64,000 bases of DNA from Shinella sp. (GCA_003248775.1 QFQX01000021.1:9183-73182), one strand, 5' to 3'; shown: positions 37,701 through 46,050, counted from the first letter of the stretch. The notes: generated from the letters alone by a model not told the origin. Numbers and translations are program-made.

Positions 37701-37859
37701 GGGAAGGCGCGAGAGGTTTATCATCGCTTCCGGTTTCGGCAGGCCTTTGGCCCATTCGAGCTGGAGTGCCGTGCCGCCGGCGACGAAGCGGAAGATGCCG
37801 GGATGGGAGGCGGCGAGGGAGAGGGCCTGTTCGGGGCAGGCGGGCGTCAGGATGCGCAT
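34713..37859 (-). CDS. Molybdenum hydroxylase with fused FAD and molybdopterin subunits (xanthine dehydrogenase family)
   Basis: This 1048-residue chain fuses two parts that are usually separate. Residues about 1-265 are the CoxM-type FAD domain (FRFVAGGTALQLEW, ATIGGNIAGRTGC). Residues about 290-1048 are the CoxL/XdhB-type Mo domain with SPTGGAFGGKDE, CGAFRGFGANQ, ESGSTTASRGTYV and the terminal GSGELGIGAVTPAIANAV that carries the catalytic-type Glu. With the 2Fe-2S subunit it should hydroxylate an N-heterocycle or aldehyde using water. Purine-type deaminases nearby favour a purine-like substrate. It follows a repeat-filled gap after a Rieske-less oxygenase gene. Confidence 0.9.
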   Translation of the reverse strand: MRILTPACPEQALSLAASHPGIFRFVAGGTALQLEWAKGLPKPEAMINLSRLPGMSGIETGARGIRIGALASLNSLIAAPAIASGLPLLHAALKVVAGPSVRNLATIGGNIAGRTGCLLPALLALDAGLEISTPSGPAILSLEDWLARPADPLAFLAAVHIAPQDAVDRHLFRKTGLRAAFTPSVINAAARLTVANGGVSQARLAVGGGVVPAARLKTAETLLTGQPLADIDWTALHACLLDTIIAPDDDFRTGAYRRRVAANAIVHGLGGRLPGRSLFPAARPPEPADGLADETELSHALEPARWHVRPDARPKIRGEMAYLTDRRQDDMLVGRILRAGIPHAKILSIDTSAAEALPGVAAVVTHRNVKGLNGFGIVVQDQPAMCRDKVRYRGDTVAAVAAVNAETAEKALSLIRVEYEPLPPVDDMEKALAAETPLVHEQGNLQRELFFHRGDIEQGFTTATHIIEDTYVTPRQMHGFMETEGGHAFVEPDGTLNVFAGGQHGGRDRLQLSRILDLPEEKIRVVTSPTGGAFGGKDELSIQPALALLALKAGKPVRLQLSRAESVLAGQKRNPMTIRMRTACDADGMLLAQEVEVLADAGAYASLGPGVLETAMEHSTGPYEAPHISTHGRLVYTNNGNCGAFRGFGANQMTYAVECQMDRLAKLCGLSPFEIRARNMRVPGTSGYLGQEVSKSERVVEMLAAARASDIWTKPQGISDDGEWITGTGMAMNYQGNGLGSVIPDPAGGRLALTKDGFIEGAYGLDEMGQGLLPLIQATISAELGCTRNDVKPLIGDTRLAPESGSTTASRGTYVVWASAKKAAPEFSAKIRAAAGEILGRDPETLAFAPGGLAERGSNSGEILISYRDLADNIPEADLPSVTVAYEFPKTDYSAANARYIFAFGAALARVAVSRVTGEIRVLDLHQHSAAGPVMDLAAYLGQLEGGAVQGLGFTLTEDAPMRDCSYLTANLDTYMLPGIQDAPKTMRAFALEGLDPGDDLGPRGSGELGIGAVTPAIANAVAAAIGHWPVTTPVPPASILEVMELPA

Positions 37860-37909
37860 TCTGAGCTCTCCCGATGGAGATTGTGGTTACCCCCCTCTGT
37901 CCGGTGTCT

Positions 37910-38043
37910 CCCTCTCCCCGCTTGCGGGGAGAGGGTTGGGGTGAGGGGCTCTCCCTCTCCGTCGATCAATGCCATGTAACGTGCGTGCAGCCCCTCATCC
38001 GGCTGCGTCCTGCGGACCCTTCTCCCCGCAAGCGGGGAGAAGG
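37910..38043. repeat. Family A mosaic element between oxygenase and hydroxylase genes
   Basis: CCTCTCCCCG-cttg-CGGGGAGAGG with GGTTGGGGTGAGGGG at the left, and CCCCTCATCCGGCTGCG with CTTCTCCCCG-caag-CGGGGAGAAG at the right. The modules are arranged tail-out compared with the copy at 15856. Confidence 0.8.
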
Positions 38044-38064
38044 ACGATGGGGGCGACCTTTTCA

Positions 38065-38931
38065 TCACGCCGCCCCGGCGGTGGTTCCGAAGCGGACGCC
38101 TTTTTCCTTCAGCCAGCGGCGATAGGCGATGGAGGATGAATCGGCGCGGGTGGGGATTTCGGCGCGCGGTTCGAGCGGAAGCAGCAGGGGGCGCTGGTTT
38201 TCCACGATGATGCGGTCCTGCAGGAAGATGACCTGCTCGAAGTTCAGGAGCGACTTGTGGCTCGAAACGCTGTCGACCAGATACATGACCGGCTGCGCCC
38301 GGCAGAGGCCTTCCTCCATCGGCTGGATGAAGAGGGCGATGGCGTCCAGCCGGTTCGGCGAGGTCGGGCAGACGCGGTAGAGCATGACGACGAAGGGGGA
38401 GGGTACCCGGTAGGTCAGGTGCACGAAGTCGCCCTTGTCTTCTGTCGCGGCGATACGCGGCTGGAAGAAGGTGCAGTTGGTGGCCCAGACCTCGTCCACG
38501 TCGCGGCGGATTTCGCTCTGGTAGGTCGGCACTTCGGTATGGGGTTCGGAGCCGAGAATATCGGTGTGGACGAAGGGGAAATGCGCCATGTCGAGGAAAT
38601 TCTCGACCACGCGCAGACCCGAGGCGCGCATGGTGACCCAGCCGCAGGGAACGAAGCGGCGGTCTTCCTCTTCCGCTTCCTCGATATGGACGATGTCCTT
38701 CACCGGAGTTCCGAGCGAGGTGAAGAGACAGCCGTAGCGGACCTGCACCGGAAGGGCCGGACCGCGCGCGCCGTCATCGAGGATCTCTCGCACCAGCGGC
38801 GTGCCACTTTCCGAGATCCGGTATTCGATATCCTGCCCGAGCAGGCGCGTCGTTACGGGTTGAGCCGTCACTTCGCTCGCGGTCGCGATGGCATACCAGT
38901 CGTTGAGAGCGACCTGATCGGTGGTCTTCAT
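38065..38931 (-). CDS. Rieske-less non-heme iron oxygenase (NdmC-like), copy 1
   Basis: The 288-residue protein matches the catalytic half of VanA-type Rieske oxygenases. The iron motif ENFLDMAHFPFVH (N111, D114, H117, H122) is intact and a third ligand Asp sits in FLQDRIIVENQ (D239). No CxH...CxxH Rieske motif occurs anywhere: the N-terminal 75 residues go from DWYAIATASE straight to YGCLFTSLG without it. It thus needs electrons from a separate Rieske protein. The closest known design is NdmC of the caffeine N7-demethylase. Its ATG overlaps the stop of the amidohydrolase (ATGA). A paralogue lies at 56147. Confidence 0.82.
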   Translation of the reverse strand: MKTTDQVALNDWYAIATASEVTAQPVTTRLLGQDIEYRISESGTPLVREILDDGARGPALPVQVRYGCLFTSLGTPVKDIVHIEEAEEEDRRFVPCGWVTMRASGLRVVENFLDMAHFPFVHTDILGSEPHTEVPTYQSEIRRDVDEVWATNCTFFQPRIAATEDKGDFVHLTYRVPSPFVVMLYRVCPTSPNRLDAIALFIQPMEEGLCRAQPVMYLVDSVSSHKSLLNFEQVIFLQDRIIVENQRPLLLPLEPRAEIPTRADSSSIAYRRWLKEKGVRFGTTAGAA

Positions 38932-40322
38932 GCCGCGGTTCCTTCCTTCTTGGTCCACTGCATGGTGCCGCCCTGGTTTTCCGCAAGCCATTCGGCGCGC
39001 CGGGCGAAATGGCCGGGAGCCAGCTTGTGGATGTCCTTGATGATGGTGTGGATGTCGGCGGTTTCGAGTTCGCCGTCTTCCACGATGACCTGGCCGTCGA
39101 CCATGGTCATGGCGACATCGCCGCCGCGCACGGCATGGACCAGATTGTGCTGCAGGTTGAAATAGGGGCCATCGCCGAAGAGCGGCGTCATGCGCGGCGT
39201 GTCGGTCCGGACGGCGATAACATCGGCCCGCTTGCCGGCCTCAAGGGAGCCAATCTCGTGATCGAGGCCGATGGCTTTTGCGCCGAGGATGGTGGCCATG
39301 CGCAGGCACTGCCAGCTATCCATCGCGGCGGCGTCGCGATGACGGAGCTTGCCGAGCAGCGAGGCGGTCTTCATTTCCTCGAACATGTCGAAATTGTTGT
39401 TTTCCTTTTCGCCATCGGTGCCGAGGCCGACCGGAACGCCAAGCGCCAGCATGTCGGCGATGGGCGCGATGCCTGAGGCGAGTTTCATGTTGGAAACGGG
39501 ATTGTGGGCGATGGACACGCGATGCCGGGCAATCAGCTCGACCTCGGACGGATCGAGCCAGACGGCATGGGCGAGCATGGTGCGCGGGGTCTCGAAGAAG
39601 CCGAGATCCTTGAGGGCGAACATCGGGCGCTTGCCGTATCGCTCGATGAATTCGGCGACCTCGATTTCGGCTTCCGAACAATGGGTGTGGAAGCCGGTAT
39701 TGTAGCGGTTCGCCATTTCGATGGCGCGGCTCTGGCCATCCTCGTCAGCATAGAAGAGATGCTCCAGCCCGACCCAGACATTGATCCGGCCATTGGCCTT
39801 GCGGTGCCACTTCTCGATCATGGCTTCGTTCATGTCGAGCGTGTCGAAATAATCGTAGTCGACATGTTCGCCGACATAGGGGACGGCGACGAGGCGCGTA
39901 CCGATGGCTTCGGCGGCGCGGGCGCTGCCATCCATGTAGCGCCACATGTCGACGACCGTCGTGGTGCCGGCGAGCGCGGATTCGGCATAGCAGAGGAAGG
40001 AGGCGGCCTCCGCCTCGTGCGGTTCCAGCATGCGGTGCATGGGGTTGATATGCATGGTCAGCCAGTCCCACACCGCCATGTGTTCGGCGGTGCCGCGCAG
40101 GAAGCCGGAATGGGCGTGGGCGTTGATGAGACCCGGCATGAGAACGGTGTTTTCCAGCCGCTTCAGCGCAAAGGCCGGGTAGGCGGCGCTGATTTCGTCC
40201 AGCGGGCCGACGGCGAGAATGCGGCCGTCTTCCATCGCCACGGCGCCCTTGGTGATGACGCTGTTTTTGTCATCCATGGTGAGAAGATAGTCACCGGCCA
40301 GGATCATTCCGCTCGAAGTCAT
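38928..40322 (-). CDS. TrzA/SsnA-like amidohydrolase (deaminase)
   Basis: The 464-residue enzyme is of the cytosine deaminase-like amidohydrolase class: MPGLINAHAHSGFLRG gives the first two metal His, FHTHCSEAEIE the third, AHAVWLDPSEVELIA the fourth and GLGTDGEKENNN the metal Asp. Such enzymes deaminate aminated heterocycles, including S-adenosylhomocysteine, triazines, isoxanthopterin and purines. ACGGAGATGAC precedes the ATG at 40322. It is coupled to the Rieske-less oxygenase and follows a GMC oxidase, so the substrate is probably an amino-substituted N-heterocycle. Confidence 0.86.
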   Translation of the reverse strand: MTSSGMILAGDYLLTMDDKNSVITKGAVAMEDGRILAVGPLDEISAAYPAFALKRLENTVLMPGLINAHAHSGFLRGTAEHMAVWDWLTMHINPMHRMLEPHEAEAASFLCYAESALAGTTTVVDMWRYMDGSARAAEAIGTRLVAVPYVGEHVDYDYFDTLDMNEAMIEKWHRKANGRINVWVGLEHLFYADEDGQSRAIEMANRYNTGFHTHCSEAEIEVAEFIERYGKRPMFALKDLGFFETPRTMLAHAVWLDPSEVELIARHRVSIAHNPVSNMKLASGIAPIADMLALGVPVGLGTDGEKENNNFDMFEEMKTASLLGKLRHRDAAAMDSWQCLRMATILGAKAIGLDHEIGSLEAGKRADVIAVRTDTPRMTPLFGDGPYFNLQHNLVHAVRGGDVAMTMVDGQVIVEDGELETADIHTIIKDIHKLAPGHFARRAEWLAENQGGTMQWTKKEGTAA

Positions 40323-40367
40323 GTCATCTCCGTTTTCTTCCGCGCCATCGCGGAACGAAAGCAAGTT

Positions 40368-41924
40368 TCAGGCCGCTTCCATCAGGAAGGCGGCGGCGCG
40401 TTCACCGATCATGGTGACGGGGGCGTGGGTGTTACAGGTCGGGATCACCGGGATCACCGAGGCATCCGAGATCGTCAGGCCTTCCAGTCCGTGGACCCTG
40501 AGGCGGGCATCGACGACAGCCATGTCGTCCTTGCCCATCTTTGCCGTTCCCGATGTATGGAAGAAGGTCGAGCAACCGTTGCGGACGAACTCGACGGCTT
40601 CCTTGCGGGAAAGCTTGCGGTCCGGTGCGGCAAATCCGGCGAAGAGATCGGCGAAGGCAGAGGTCTGGGCGAGGTCCATGATGGTGTAGACCGCCGAGAC
40701 GAGCGCCTCGATATCGGACGCTTCCGCGAGATAGTTGGGCTGGATGTCCAGCGGGCCGAAAGGATCGGCGGAGAGCATTTTCAGGTAGCCGACGCTTTTC
40801 GAATGCATCAGGCCCGCGCCGAGCGAGAAGACGTCTCCCGACATGTTGTATAGTTCGCGCAGGCGCGGCTCGGCGCTGTTGCCCTGAACGGGGAAGGAAT
40901 GGACGTCGGGCTGGACGAGATCCGGCCGCGATTTCCAGTTCAGCATGGTGCCGCCGCCATTGTCCAGCTTTTCGCCCATGGGCACCTTCGAGCGGAAGAC
41001 GCAGGCCTGTACCAGCGGGTGATCCTGCAGGTTTCGGCCGACGCCGGGAAGGGCATGAACGAGCGGGATGCCAAGGCGTTTCAGCTCGGCCGGATCGCCG
41101 ATGCCGGAGAGCATCAGCAGGCGCGGCGTGTCGATGGCGCCTGCCGCCAGCACGACCTGTGTCGTGGCGCGGGTTTCGACTGGTTTGCCATCGATGAGAT
41201 GGCGCACGCCGGTGCAGCGGCCACCTTCGATGACAAGGCCGATGGCATGGGAGCCGGTAAGTACGGTCAGGCGCTCGTTGTCCAGAACGGGAAAGAGATA
41301 GCCGTTCGCCGAACTCCAGCGCTTGCCGTCGACAATGTTGAAGTTGGAGGGGCAGGCGCCCTCGTTGGTCTCGCCATTCGGATCGGCGATCACCGGAATG
41401 CCGAGTTCGGGCGAGCCGTCGAGCATGGCCTGTGCGACGGGGTGCAGCTTCCGGCTGGTGGTGATCCTGAGCGGACCGCCGGCGCCGCGAAGGGCGGTTT
41501 CACCGCCCTCCCAATCCTCGGCCTTCCTGAAGAAGGGCAGGCAGTCGGCAAAGGACCAGCCGTCGCAGCCGGCCTGTTGCCAGACGTCGTAATCGAGCGG
41601 ATTGCCGCGATACCACATGAGGGCATTGATGGCGGACGAGCCGCCGAGCGCCTTGCCGCGCGGGATGCCGATGGTCCGGCCGTTGACGCGGGGCGTGGGG
41701 GTATAGCTGTAACCCCAGTCCCAGCGGCTCCTGCCGAGTGGCACCCATTCGCGCGGATCGTCGATCTCCGCGACGCCGATGCCGGGTTCGCCGGCCTCGA
41801 TCAGCAGCACGGTGGCGTCCGTGCCGTCGATCAGACGACGCACCACCGGCGAACCGCCGGAGCCGGAGCCTATGACGATGTAGTCATAGGATTTGGCGAG
41901 GGGTTTTGAGTTCAGGATATTCAT
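40368..41924 (-). CDS. GMC-family FAD-dependent oxidoreductase
   Basis: The 518-residue flavoenzyme has YIVIGSGSGGSPVVRRLI for FAD, GMC signatures PRGKALGGSSAINALMWYRG and AAGAIDTPRLLMLSGIG, and the C-terminal catalytic His region FFHTSGTAKMG and PVIPTCNTHAPVTMIGERAA. It is distinct from the GMC enzyme at 12223. It lies 45 bp before the amidohydrolase in the same transcript direction and may oxidise an alcohol or hydroxylated side chain in the N-heterocycle pathway. Confidence 0.85.
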   Translation of the reverse strand: MNILNSKPLAKSYDYIVIGSGSGGSPVVRRLIDGTDATVLLIEAGEPGIGVAEIDDPREWVPLGRSRWDWGYSYTPTPRVNGRTIGIPRGKALGGSSAINALMWYRGNPLDYDVWQQAGCDGWSFADCLPFFRKAEDWEGGETALRGAGGPLRITTSRKLHPVAQAMLDGSPELGIPVIADPNGETNEGACPSNFNIVDGKRWSSANGYLFPVLDNERLTVLTGSHAIGLVIEGGRCTGVRHLIDGKPVETRATTQVVLAAGAIDTPRLLMLSGIGDPAELKRLGIPLVHALPGVGRNLQDHPLVQACVFRSKVPMGEKLDNGGGTMLNWKSRPDLVQPDVHSFPVQGNSAEPRLRELYNMSGDVFSLGAGLMHSKSVGYLKMLSADPFGPLDIQPNYLAEASDIEALVSAVYTIMDLAQTSAFADLFAGFAAPDRKLSRKEAVEFVRNGCSTFFHTSGTAKMGKDDMAVVDARLRVHGLEGLTISDASVIPVIPTCNTHAPVTMIGERAAAFLMEAA

Positions 41925-41935
41925 GCTCGACCGTA

Positions 41936-42046
41936 CCCCTCATCCTCCTGCCAAGACCTTCTCCCCGCGGGCGGGGAGAAGGACGATTGCCGCACAACGC
42001 TTCCGTTCCCTCTCCCCGCCTGCGGGGAGAGGGTCAGGGTGAGGGG
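41936..42046. repeat. Family A mosaic element upstream of the GMC gene
   Basis: CCCCTCATCCTCCTGCC, hairpin CTTCTCCCCG-cggg-CGGGGAGAAG, spacer, hairpin CCTCTCCCCG-cctg-CGGGGAGAGG and GTCAGGGTGAGGGG. It ends 47 bp before the decarboxylase beta gene stop. Confidence 0.85.
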
Positions 42047-42093
42047 CCGTTTTCCCCTGCAAGAGCTGCGGGCCTGCAAGTTCATCATTTCAC

Positions 42094-42702
42094 TCAGTTG
42101 TGCTCGCTCGGACCCATGATGACGATGCCTTCGGTGGCTTCGACATGGCGGACGAAGATGTACTTGTCCTCGCGGCCGTCCGAATGCTTGCGCTTGATGT
42201 CGGGCTGGACGGTGCCGGCGACCTTGGCGACGACGATGTAGGGAACATCGGCTTTCAGGCCGGCCTCGCAATGGGCCTCGAATTCCTCGAGCGTGCGGGC
42301 GGTATAGGCATCATCGACGCCGGCGCCGCGGGCGATTGCGGCGATATCGACGCGGCCGAAGGAGGTGTGGGTCGGCGGGCCGCCGATCGACTGGTAGCAC
42401 TCGTTATCCCAGACGACGACGAAGAGGTTCTTCGGCTGCTCGTTGCCGAGGGTGGCGAGGATGCCGAGATTGAACATCATGCCGCCATCGGTATCGAGCG
42501 AGACGATGCGGCGATGGGGAAGGCCGGCAGCGAGGCCGAAGGCTTGCGGCGTGACGCAGCCGAGCTGCTGCTGGAACAGGCTTGCCTCGCGCATGTGGGG
42601 CGCTGCGTTGTACCATTCATCGACGGAGGCGCCGAGCGAGAGGATGACCAGTTCGTCCTTCAGGCGCTCCGCCAGAAGCTTCATGCAGTCGAAACGTTTC
42701 AT
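42094..42702 (-). CDS. ThDP-dependent 2-oxoacid decarboxylase, beta-like subunit (ComE/sulfopyruvate decarboxylase type)
   Basis: The 202-residue subunit is the pyrophosphate-binding half of a thiamine diphosphate decarboxylase: LDTDGGMMFNLGILATLGN then, about 25 residues on, VVVWDNECYQS, the ThDP/Mg motif. The ATG at 42702 overlaps the alpha stop (ATGA); a longer upstream frame is a shadow of that gene. Known relatives decarboxylate sulfopyruvate or phosphonopyruvate. In a purine-type cluster the true substrate is unknown, perhaps a ring-cleavage 2-oxo acid. Confidence 0.83.
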   Translation of the reverse strand: MKRFDCMKLLAERLKDELVILSLGASVDEWYNAAPHMREASLFQQQLGCVTPQAFGLAAGLPHRRIVSLDTDGGMMFNLGILATLGNEQPKNLFVVVWDNECYQSIGGPPTHTSFGRVDIAAIARGAGVDDAYTARTLEEFEAHCEAGLKADVPYIVVAKVAGTVQPDIKRKHSDGREDKYIFVRHVEATEGIVIMGPSEHN

Positions 42703-43199
42703 CGGACGATGCTCCCCCCGAGCGCGATGGCCGAGTGGTAATAGGCGTTGTAGGACCAGTTGTAGGCGTCGACGATCGACTGCTCGATGGCATCTTCCTC
42801 GCGCACGACCCGGTAGGGGATGCGCAGTGCATCGAGTACCGGCTCCATGGTGATGCCGTGGGGAATGGCCCACCAGTTGTTTTCGCCGAGTTCGCCGCGA
42901 TAGCTCATCAGCATGACGACCGGGATGCCGGCGCCGAGGCCCATGCGGGCGAGCGGTTCCACGGAAGCCCTGAGGCCGGAGTTTTCCATGATCAGCGCCG
43001 CGCGCTTGCCGGAAAGGAAGACGCCGCCGCAGATCGCGGCTCCTTCGCCTTCGTTGGTCACGCGGATGGTGCGGATATCGGGATCGGCGTCGAGCGCCGG
43101 GTAAAGTTCCTTGAACAGGGAATCGGGGAGATAGCAGACGATGCTGACGCCCGCCTTCTTGAGGCCGCGGATCACGGCGTCAACGGATGATTGTTTCAT
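42699..43199 (-). CDS. ThDP-dependent 2-oxoacid decarboxylase, alpha-like subunit (ComD type)
   Basis: The 166-residue subunit is the pyrimidine-binding half: KAGVSIVCYLPDSLFKEL and VTNEGEGAAICGGVFLSGK, where E50 is the conserved Glu that activates the cofactor. With the beta subunit it makes a split decarboxylase as in ComDE. GAGGG precedes the ATG at 43199. A LysR gene lies upstream on the same strand with a 92-bp gap holding a GTTGC dyad. Confidence 0.83.
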   Translation of the reverse strand: MKQSSVDAVIRGLKKAGVSIVCYLPDSLFKELYPALDADPDIRTIRVTNEGEGAAICGGVFLSGKRAALIMENSGLRASVEPLARMGLGAGIPVVMLMSYRGELGENNWWAIPHGITMEPVLDALRIPYRVVREEDAIEQSIVDAYNWSYNAYYHSAIALGGSIVR

Positions 43200-43272
43200 G
43201 GCTTGCCCTCATTTCGAGGTGAGGTTCGCAAAACCGAGATGTTTCGAATAGACGGCAATTTTTGACGATATC

Positions 43273-43289
43273 GTTGCGCTGAATGCAAC
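43273..43289. promoter_or_regulatory. Candidate LysR-type operator before the decarboxylase genes
   Basis: GTTGC-N7-GCAAC is a perfect 5-bp dyad (43273-43289), in the gap between the LysR gene end and the decarboxylase alpha start. The 17-bp length suits a T-N11-A type LysR site. Confidence 0.4.
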
Positions 43290-43291
43290 AT

Positions 43292-44236
43292 CTACGGTGC
43301 CGGGGTAGGAGCGGGGGCATGGGTCATGCGGTCGATTGCCTGTTCCAAGAGCTTGCCAAGCGCGGACGCCGCATCCGACATTTCCTTTTCCGAGCGGGAC
43401 AGCAGCATGAGCTTGCGCGGAGGCAGGCGGCTATCCACCAGTGGCACGAATTTCAGGGTTCCCTCGCCAAGTTCCTGTTCGACGCCGACGCGGGTCTGCA
43501 ACACCGTGCCGAGATTGCGCTTGGCGAGATCGACCATCAGGCCGATGGAATTGGTGCGCGAGCGACGCGAAAGATCGACCAGCGAGCGATTGAAGGCTTC
43601 TTCCACGGAGGAGCCGAGCGTCAGGCTGGAGTCCGACAGGATGACGCGTTCGTTGGCGAGGTCGAACAGCTTGAGTTCGGTGCGTTTCGCCATCTCGCCG
43701 CCGGGGAGGGCCAGGACGCCGAGGGGAAGCGATGCCGTTGCAATGCGGCGCACGGTGCGTGGCACGCGGATGTCGAAGACCACGGCGAGGTCGCATTCGC
43801 CATCGGACACGGCATTGGCGGCCTGCTGCGATCCCATGACCTTGATGTCGACGGTGATCGCCGGATGACGGTTCCAGAAAGCCTCGAGTGCTGACGGCAT
43901 CAGGCCGCGGGCGACGCTTTCGACGATGGCGACGGAAACCGTGCCGCGATGCAGGCCGTGGAGATCGTTGATCTCGTTGCAGGCGCGGTTGAGTTCCGAA
44001 AGCGAAATGCGGGCGTGGTAGAGCAGAAGTTCGCCCGCGCTCGTCAGCTTGAGGCGCTGGCGAACGCGTTCGAAAAGCGGCGTGCCGAGCTCCTCCTCCA
44101 ACTGCCGGAGAATGCGGCTGACGGAGGAGGGGGCGACATTCAGCGCCAAGGCCGCCTGGCGGATCGATCCAAGCCGCGCCACGAGCTGGAAATAGTGGAT
44201 GCGGGTGGCGACCAGTCCGAGGCGGTAGGGGTCCAT
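43292..44236 (-). CDS. LysR-family regulator, GbpR/CysB-like context
   Basis: The 314-residue regulator has the HTH YFQLVARLGSIRQAALALNVAPSSVSRILRQLEEELG and the effector domain from about residue 90. The ATG at 44236 follows GAGGACC and is only 5 bp after the adenine deaminase stop, so the two are cotranscribed. It lies between the deaminase and decarboxylase operons and probably responds to a pathway intermediate. Targets are inferred. Confidence 0.87.
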   Translation of the reverse strand: MDPYRLGLVATRIHYFQLVARLGSIRQAALALNVAPSSVSRILRQLEEELGTPLFERVRQRLKLTSAGELLLYHARISLSELNRACNEINDLHGLHRGTVSVAIVESVARGLMPSALEAFWNRHPAITVDIKVMGSQQAANAVSDGECDLAVVFDIRVPRTVRRIATASLPLGVLALPGGEMAKRTELKLFDLANERVILSDSSLTLGSSVEEAFNRSLVDLSRRSRTNSIGLMVDLAKRNLGTVLQTRVGVEQELGEGTLKFVPLVDSRLPPRKLMLLSRSEKEMSDAASALGKLLEQAIDRMTHAPAPTPAP

Positions 44237-44241
44237 GGTCC

Positions 44242-46050
44242 TCAGGCCTCCGGGCTCTCGAAGAGCGGCACGATTTCCATCTGTGGCACGGTGACGAGGC
44301 CCATGTCGGTGATACGGATTTCCGGGATGACCGAAAGCGGGATCAGGTTGAAGCCCATGTAGGGGATGGTGCAGCCGGCCTTTTCCCATTCGACCTTGAG
44401 CGCCTGCACTTGCCTGGCCACCTCATGCACGCGCTTGTCGGAAAGGAGACCAGCGATCGGCAGCGGCACGATGGCCGTGACCTTGCCATCCTGCACGACG
44501 CAGGCGCCACCCTGATGCTCCTCGATGGCGCGCAGCGCCACCTGCATATCCGCTTCGTTGGTGCCGGCGATGATGATGTTGTGGCTGTCATGACCGACGG
44601 AAGAGCCGACCGCGCCGCTCTTAAGGGCGAAGTTGGAGAGCAGGCCATAGGCGACGTTTCCGGCCGACTTGCCGTGACGCTCGATCACTGTGACGAAGCA
44701 GAGGCCGTGACGTTCGAAATGGGTCTGCCAGTCGTTAGCCGGTTCCAGTTCGACCTTCACATGGCCGAGAATGATGCCCGGCAGCTCGGTCTTGATCGTG
44801 TTGGCAACGACCTTTTCGGTCGGCAGCTCCGGTGTCAGTTTCACGGCCTTGGGAAGCTTGACCGTGTGATAGGCGGCTTCCGGGTAGCGCCACGGCTTCG
44901 ACAGGGTTTCGTCGAGCAGCGGCGTGATCTTCTTCTGGTCGACGACGAGTTCGCCGCCATACCAGGTGCTCACCGGCTTCAGGTCGTCGTCGAGCATGAC
45001 GAGGTCGGCGCGGCGGCTGCCGCCCATGCCGCCGATCTCGTTTTCCATGCCGAAGCGGCTGGCGCCATGCAGCGAGCCCATGGCCCAGGCCTGCTCGGGC
45101 GTCATGCCGGCCTTGCGGGCTTCGCGCACCACCCAGTCGAGGCCGAAGTTCAGGAGGTCGTCGGCGTCGCGGTCGTCGGTGCACACCGCGATACGCTTGT
45201 GGGAAGAGCCGAGTTCGGTCACCGTTTTGATGGCTTCCGGCAGCGAGTGCCAGGGCGTGGTCGGCGGGCCGCCGCGCAGGAAGAGCCATATGCCCGCTTC
45301 CAGCATGTCGTCTGCGATATCGCGGTCGATGGCTTCATGGGTGTCGGTCACGCCAGATGCGGCATAAGCGGAGACGAATTCGCGGCCGTAGACATGGCCG
45401 GAGACGGGCCGTCCGCGTGAAAGGGCGGCCGCCAGAATGGCGTGCGAACGTTCATCGCCCATGGTGACCGGCACGAAGTCCATCTTCTCGCCGAGCGCCA
45501 CGGCTTCGGGCCACTTGTCGAACAGGGCCGCGATCTTTTCCGGCGTCAGGTCGCCGCCGGCGGTTTCCAGTTCCGGCGATGTGGCGGGGACGGTCGAGGG
45601 CACCGTGAGGAAGATGGAAAGCGGCGCATGGCGGGCGTCTTCCAGCATGGCCTCGACGCCGGCGACGTCCATGACGTTGCCGATTTCGTGGCTGTCGCAG
45701 AAGATGGTGGTGGTGCCGTTCAGGAGGGCGGCTTCGGCATAGGCGCAGGCCGTCACCATGCTCGATTCGATATGGATATGCGGATCGACGAGACCGGGAG
45801 CGATGATGCCGCCCCTGGCGTCATAGAGTTTCGCGGAGCCGTTGCGGTAGGTGCCGACCGGCTTGACGGCAGCGATGCGGCCGCCGGAAATCCACACTTC
45901 GCGGTCGGGCAGGATGCGCTCGGAATAGGTTGAAAGCACCCGGGCGCCGGTGATGACGAGATCGGGCGAAACGCGGCCGGACGCGACGTCTGCGAGCTTG
46001 CGGGTCATCGTCGCAAGCGGGGCGACGGAAAAGCGGGTGATGGGTGGCAT
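44242..46050 (-). CDS. ade: Adenine deaminase
   Basis: The 602-residue enzyme fits adenine deaminase (adenine to hypoxanthine and ammonia), an amidohydrolase with a dinuclear metal site. Motifs are LVDPHIHIESSMVTACAYAEAAL (metal His), FCDSHEIGNVMD, GHVYGREFVSAYAASG and CTDDRDADDLLNFGLD with the metal Asp. Length is normal. AGGAAAC precedes the ATG at 46050; a longer frame starts in the repeat region and is unlikely. The LysR gene follows directly. It supplies the purine-degrading theme of the region. Confidence 0.9.
   Translation of the reverse strand: MPPITRFSVAPLATMTRKLADVASGRVSPDLVITGARVLSTYSERILPDREVWISGGRIAAVKPVGTYRNGSAKLYDARGGIIAPGLVDPHIHIESSMVTACAYAEAALLNGTTTIFCDSHEIGNVMDVAGVEAMLEDARHAPLSIFLTVPSTVPATSPELETAGGDLTPEKIAALFDKWPEAVALGEKMDFVPVTMGDERSHAILAAALSRGRPVSGHVYGREFVSAYAASGVTDTHEAIDRDIADDMLEAGIWLFLRGGPPTTPWHSLPEAIKTVTELGSSHKRIAVCTDDRDADDLLNFGLDWVVREARKAGMTPEQAWAMGSLHGASRFGMENEIGGMGGSRRADLVMLDDDLKPVSTWYGGELVVDQKKITPLLDETLSKPWRYPEAAYHTVKLPKAVKLTPELPTEKVVANTIKTELPGIILGHVKVELEPANDWQTHFERHGLCFVTVIERHGKSAGNVAYGLLSNFALKSGAVGSSVGHDSHNIIIAGTNEADMQVALRAIEEHQGGACVVQDGKVTAIVPLPIAGLLSDKRVHEVARQVQALKVEWEKAGCTIPYMGFNLIPLSVIPEIRITDMGLVTVPQMEIVPLFESPEA

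Noticed and set aside
38065..38931. Idea that the oxygenase is simply a truncated Rieske oxygenase
   Set aside because: A second, intact paralogue with the same layout occurs at 56147, both starts have good ribosome sites, and a separate Rieske protein is present, so the lack of the Rieske domain looks genuine.
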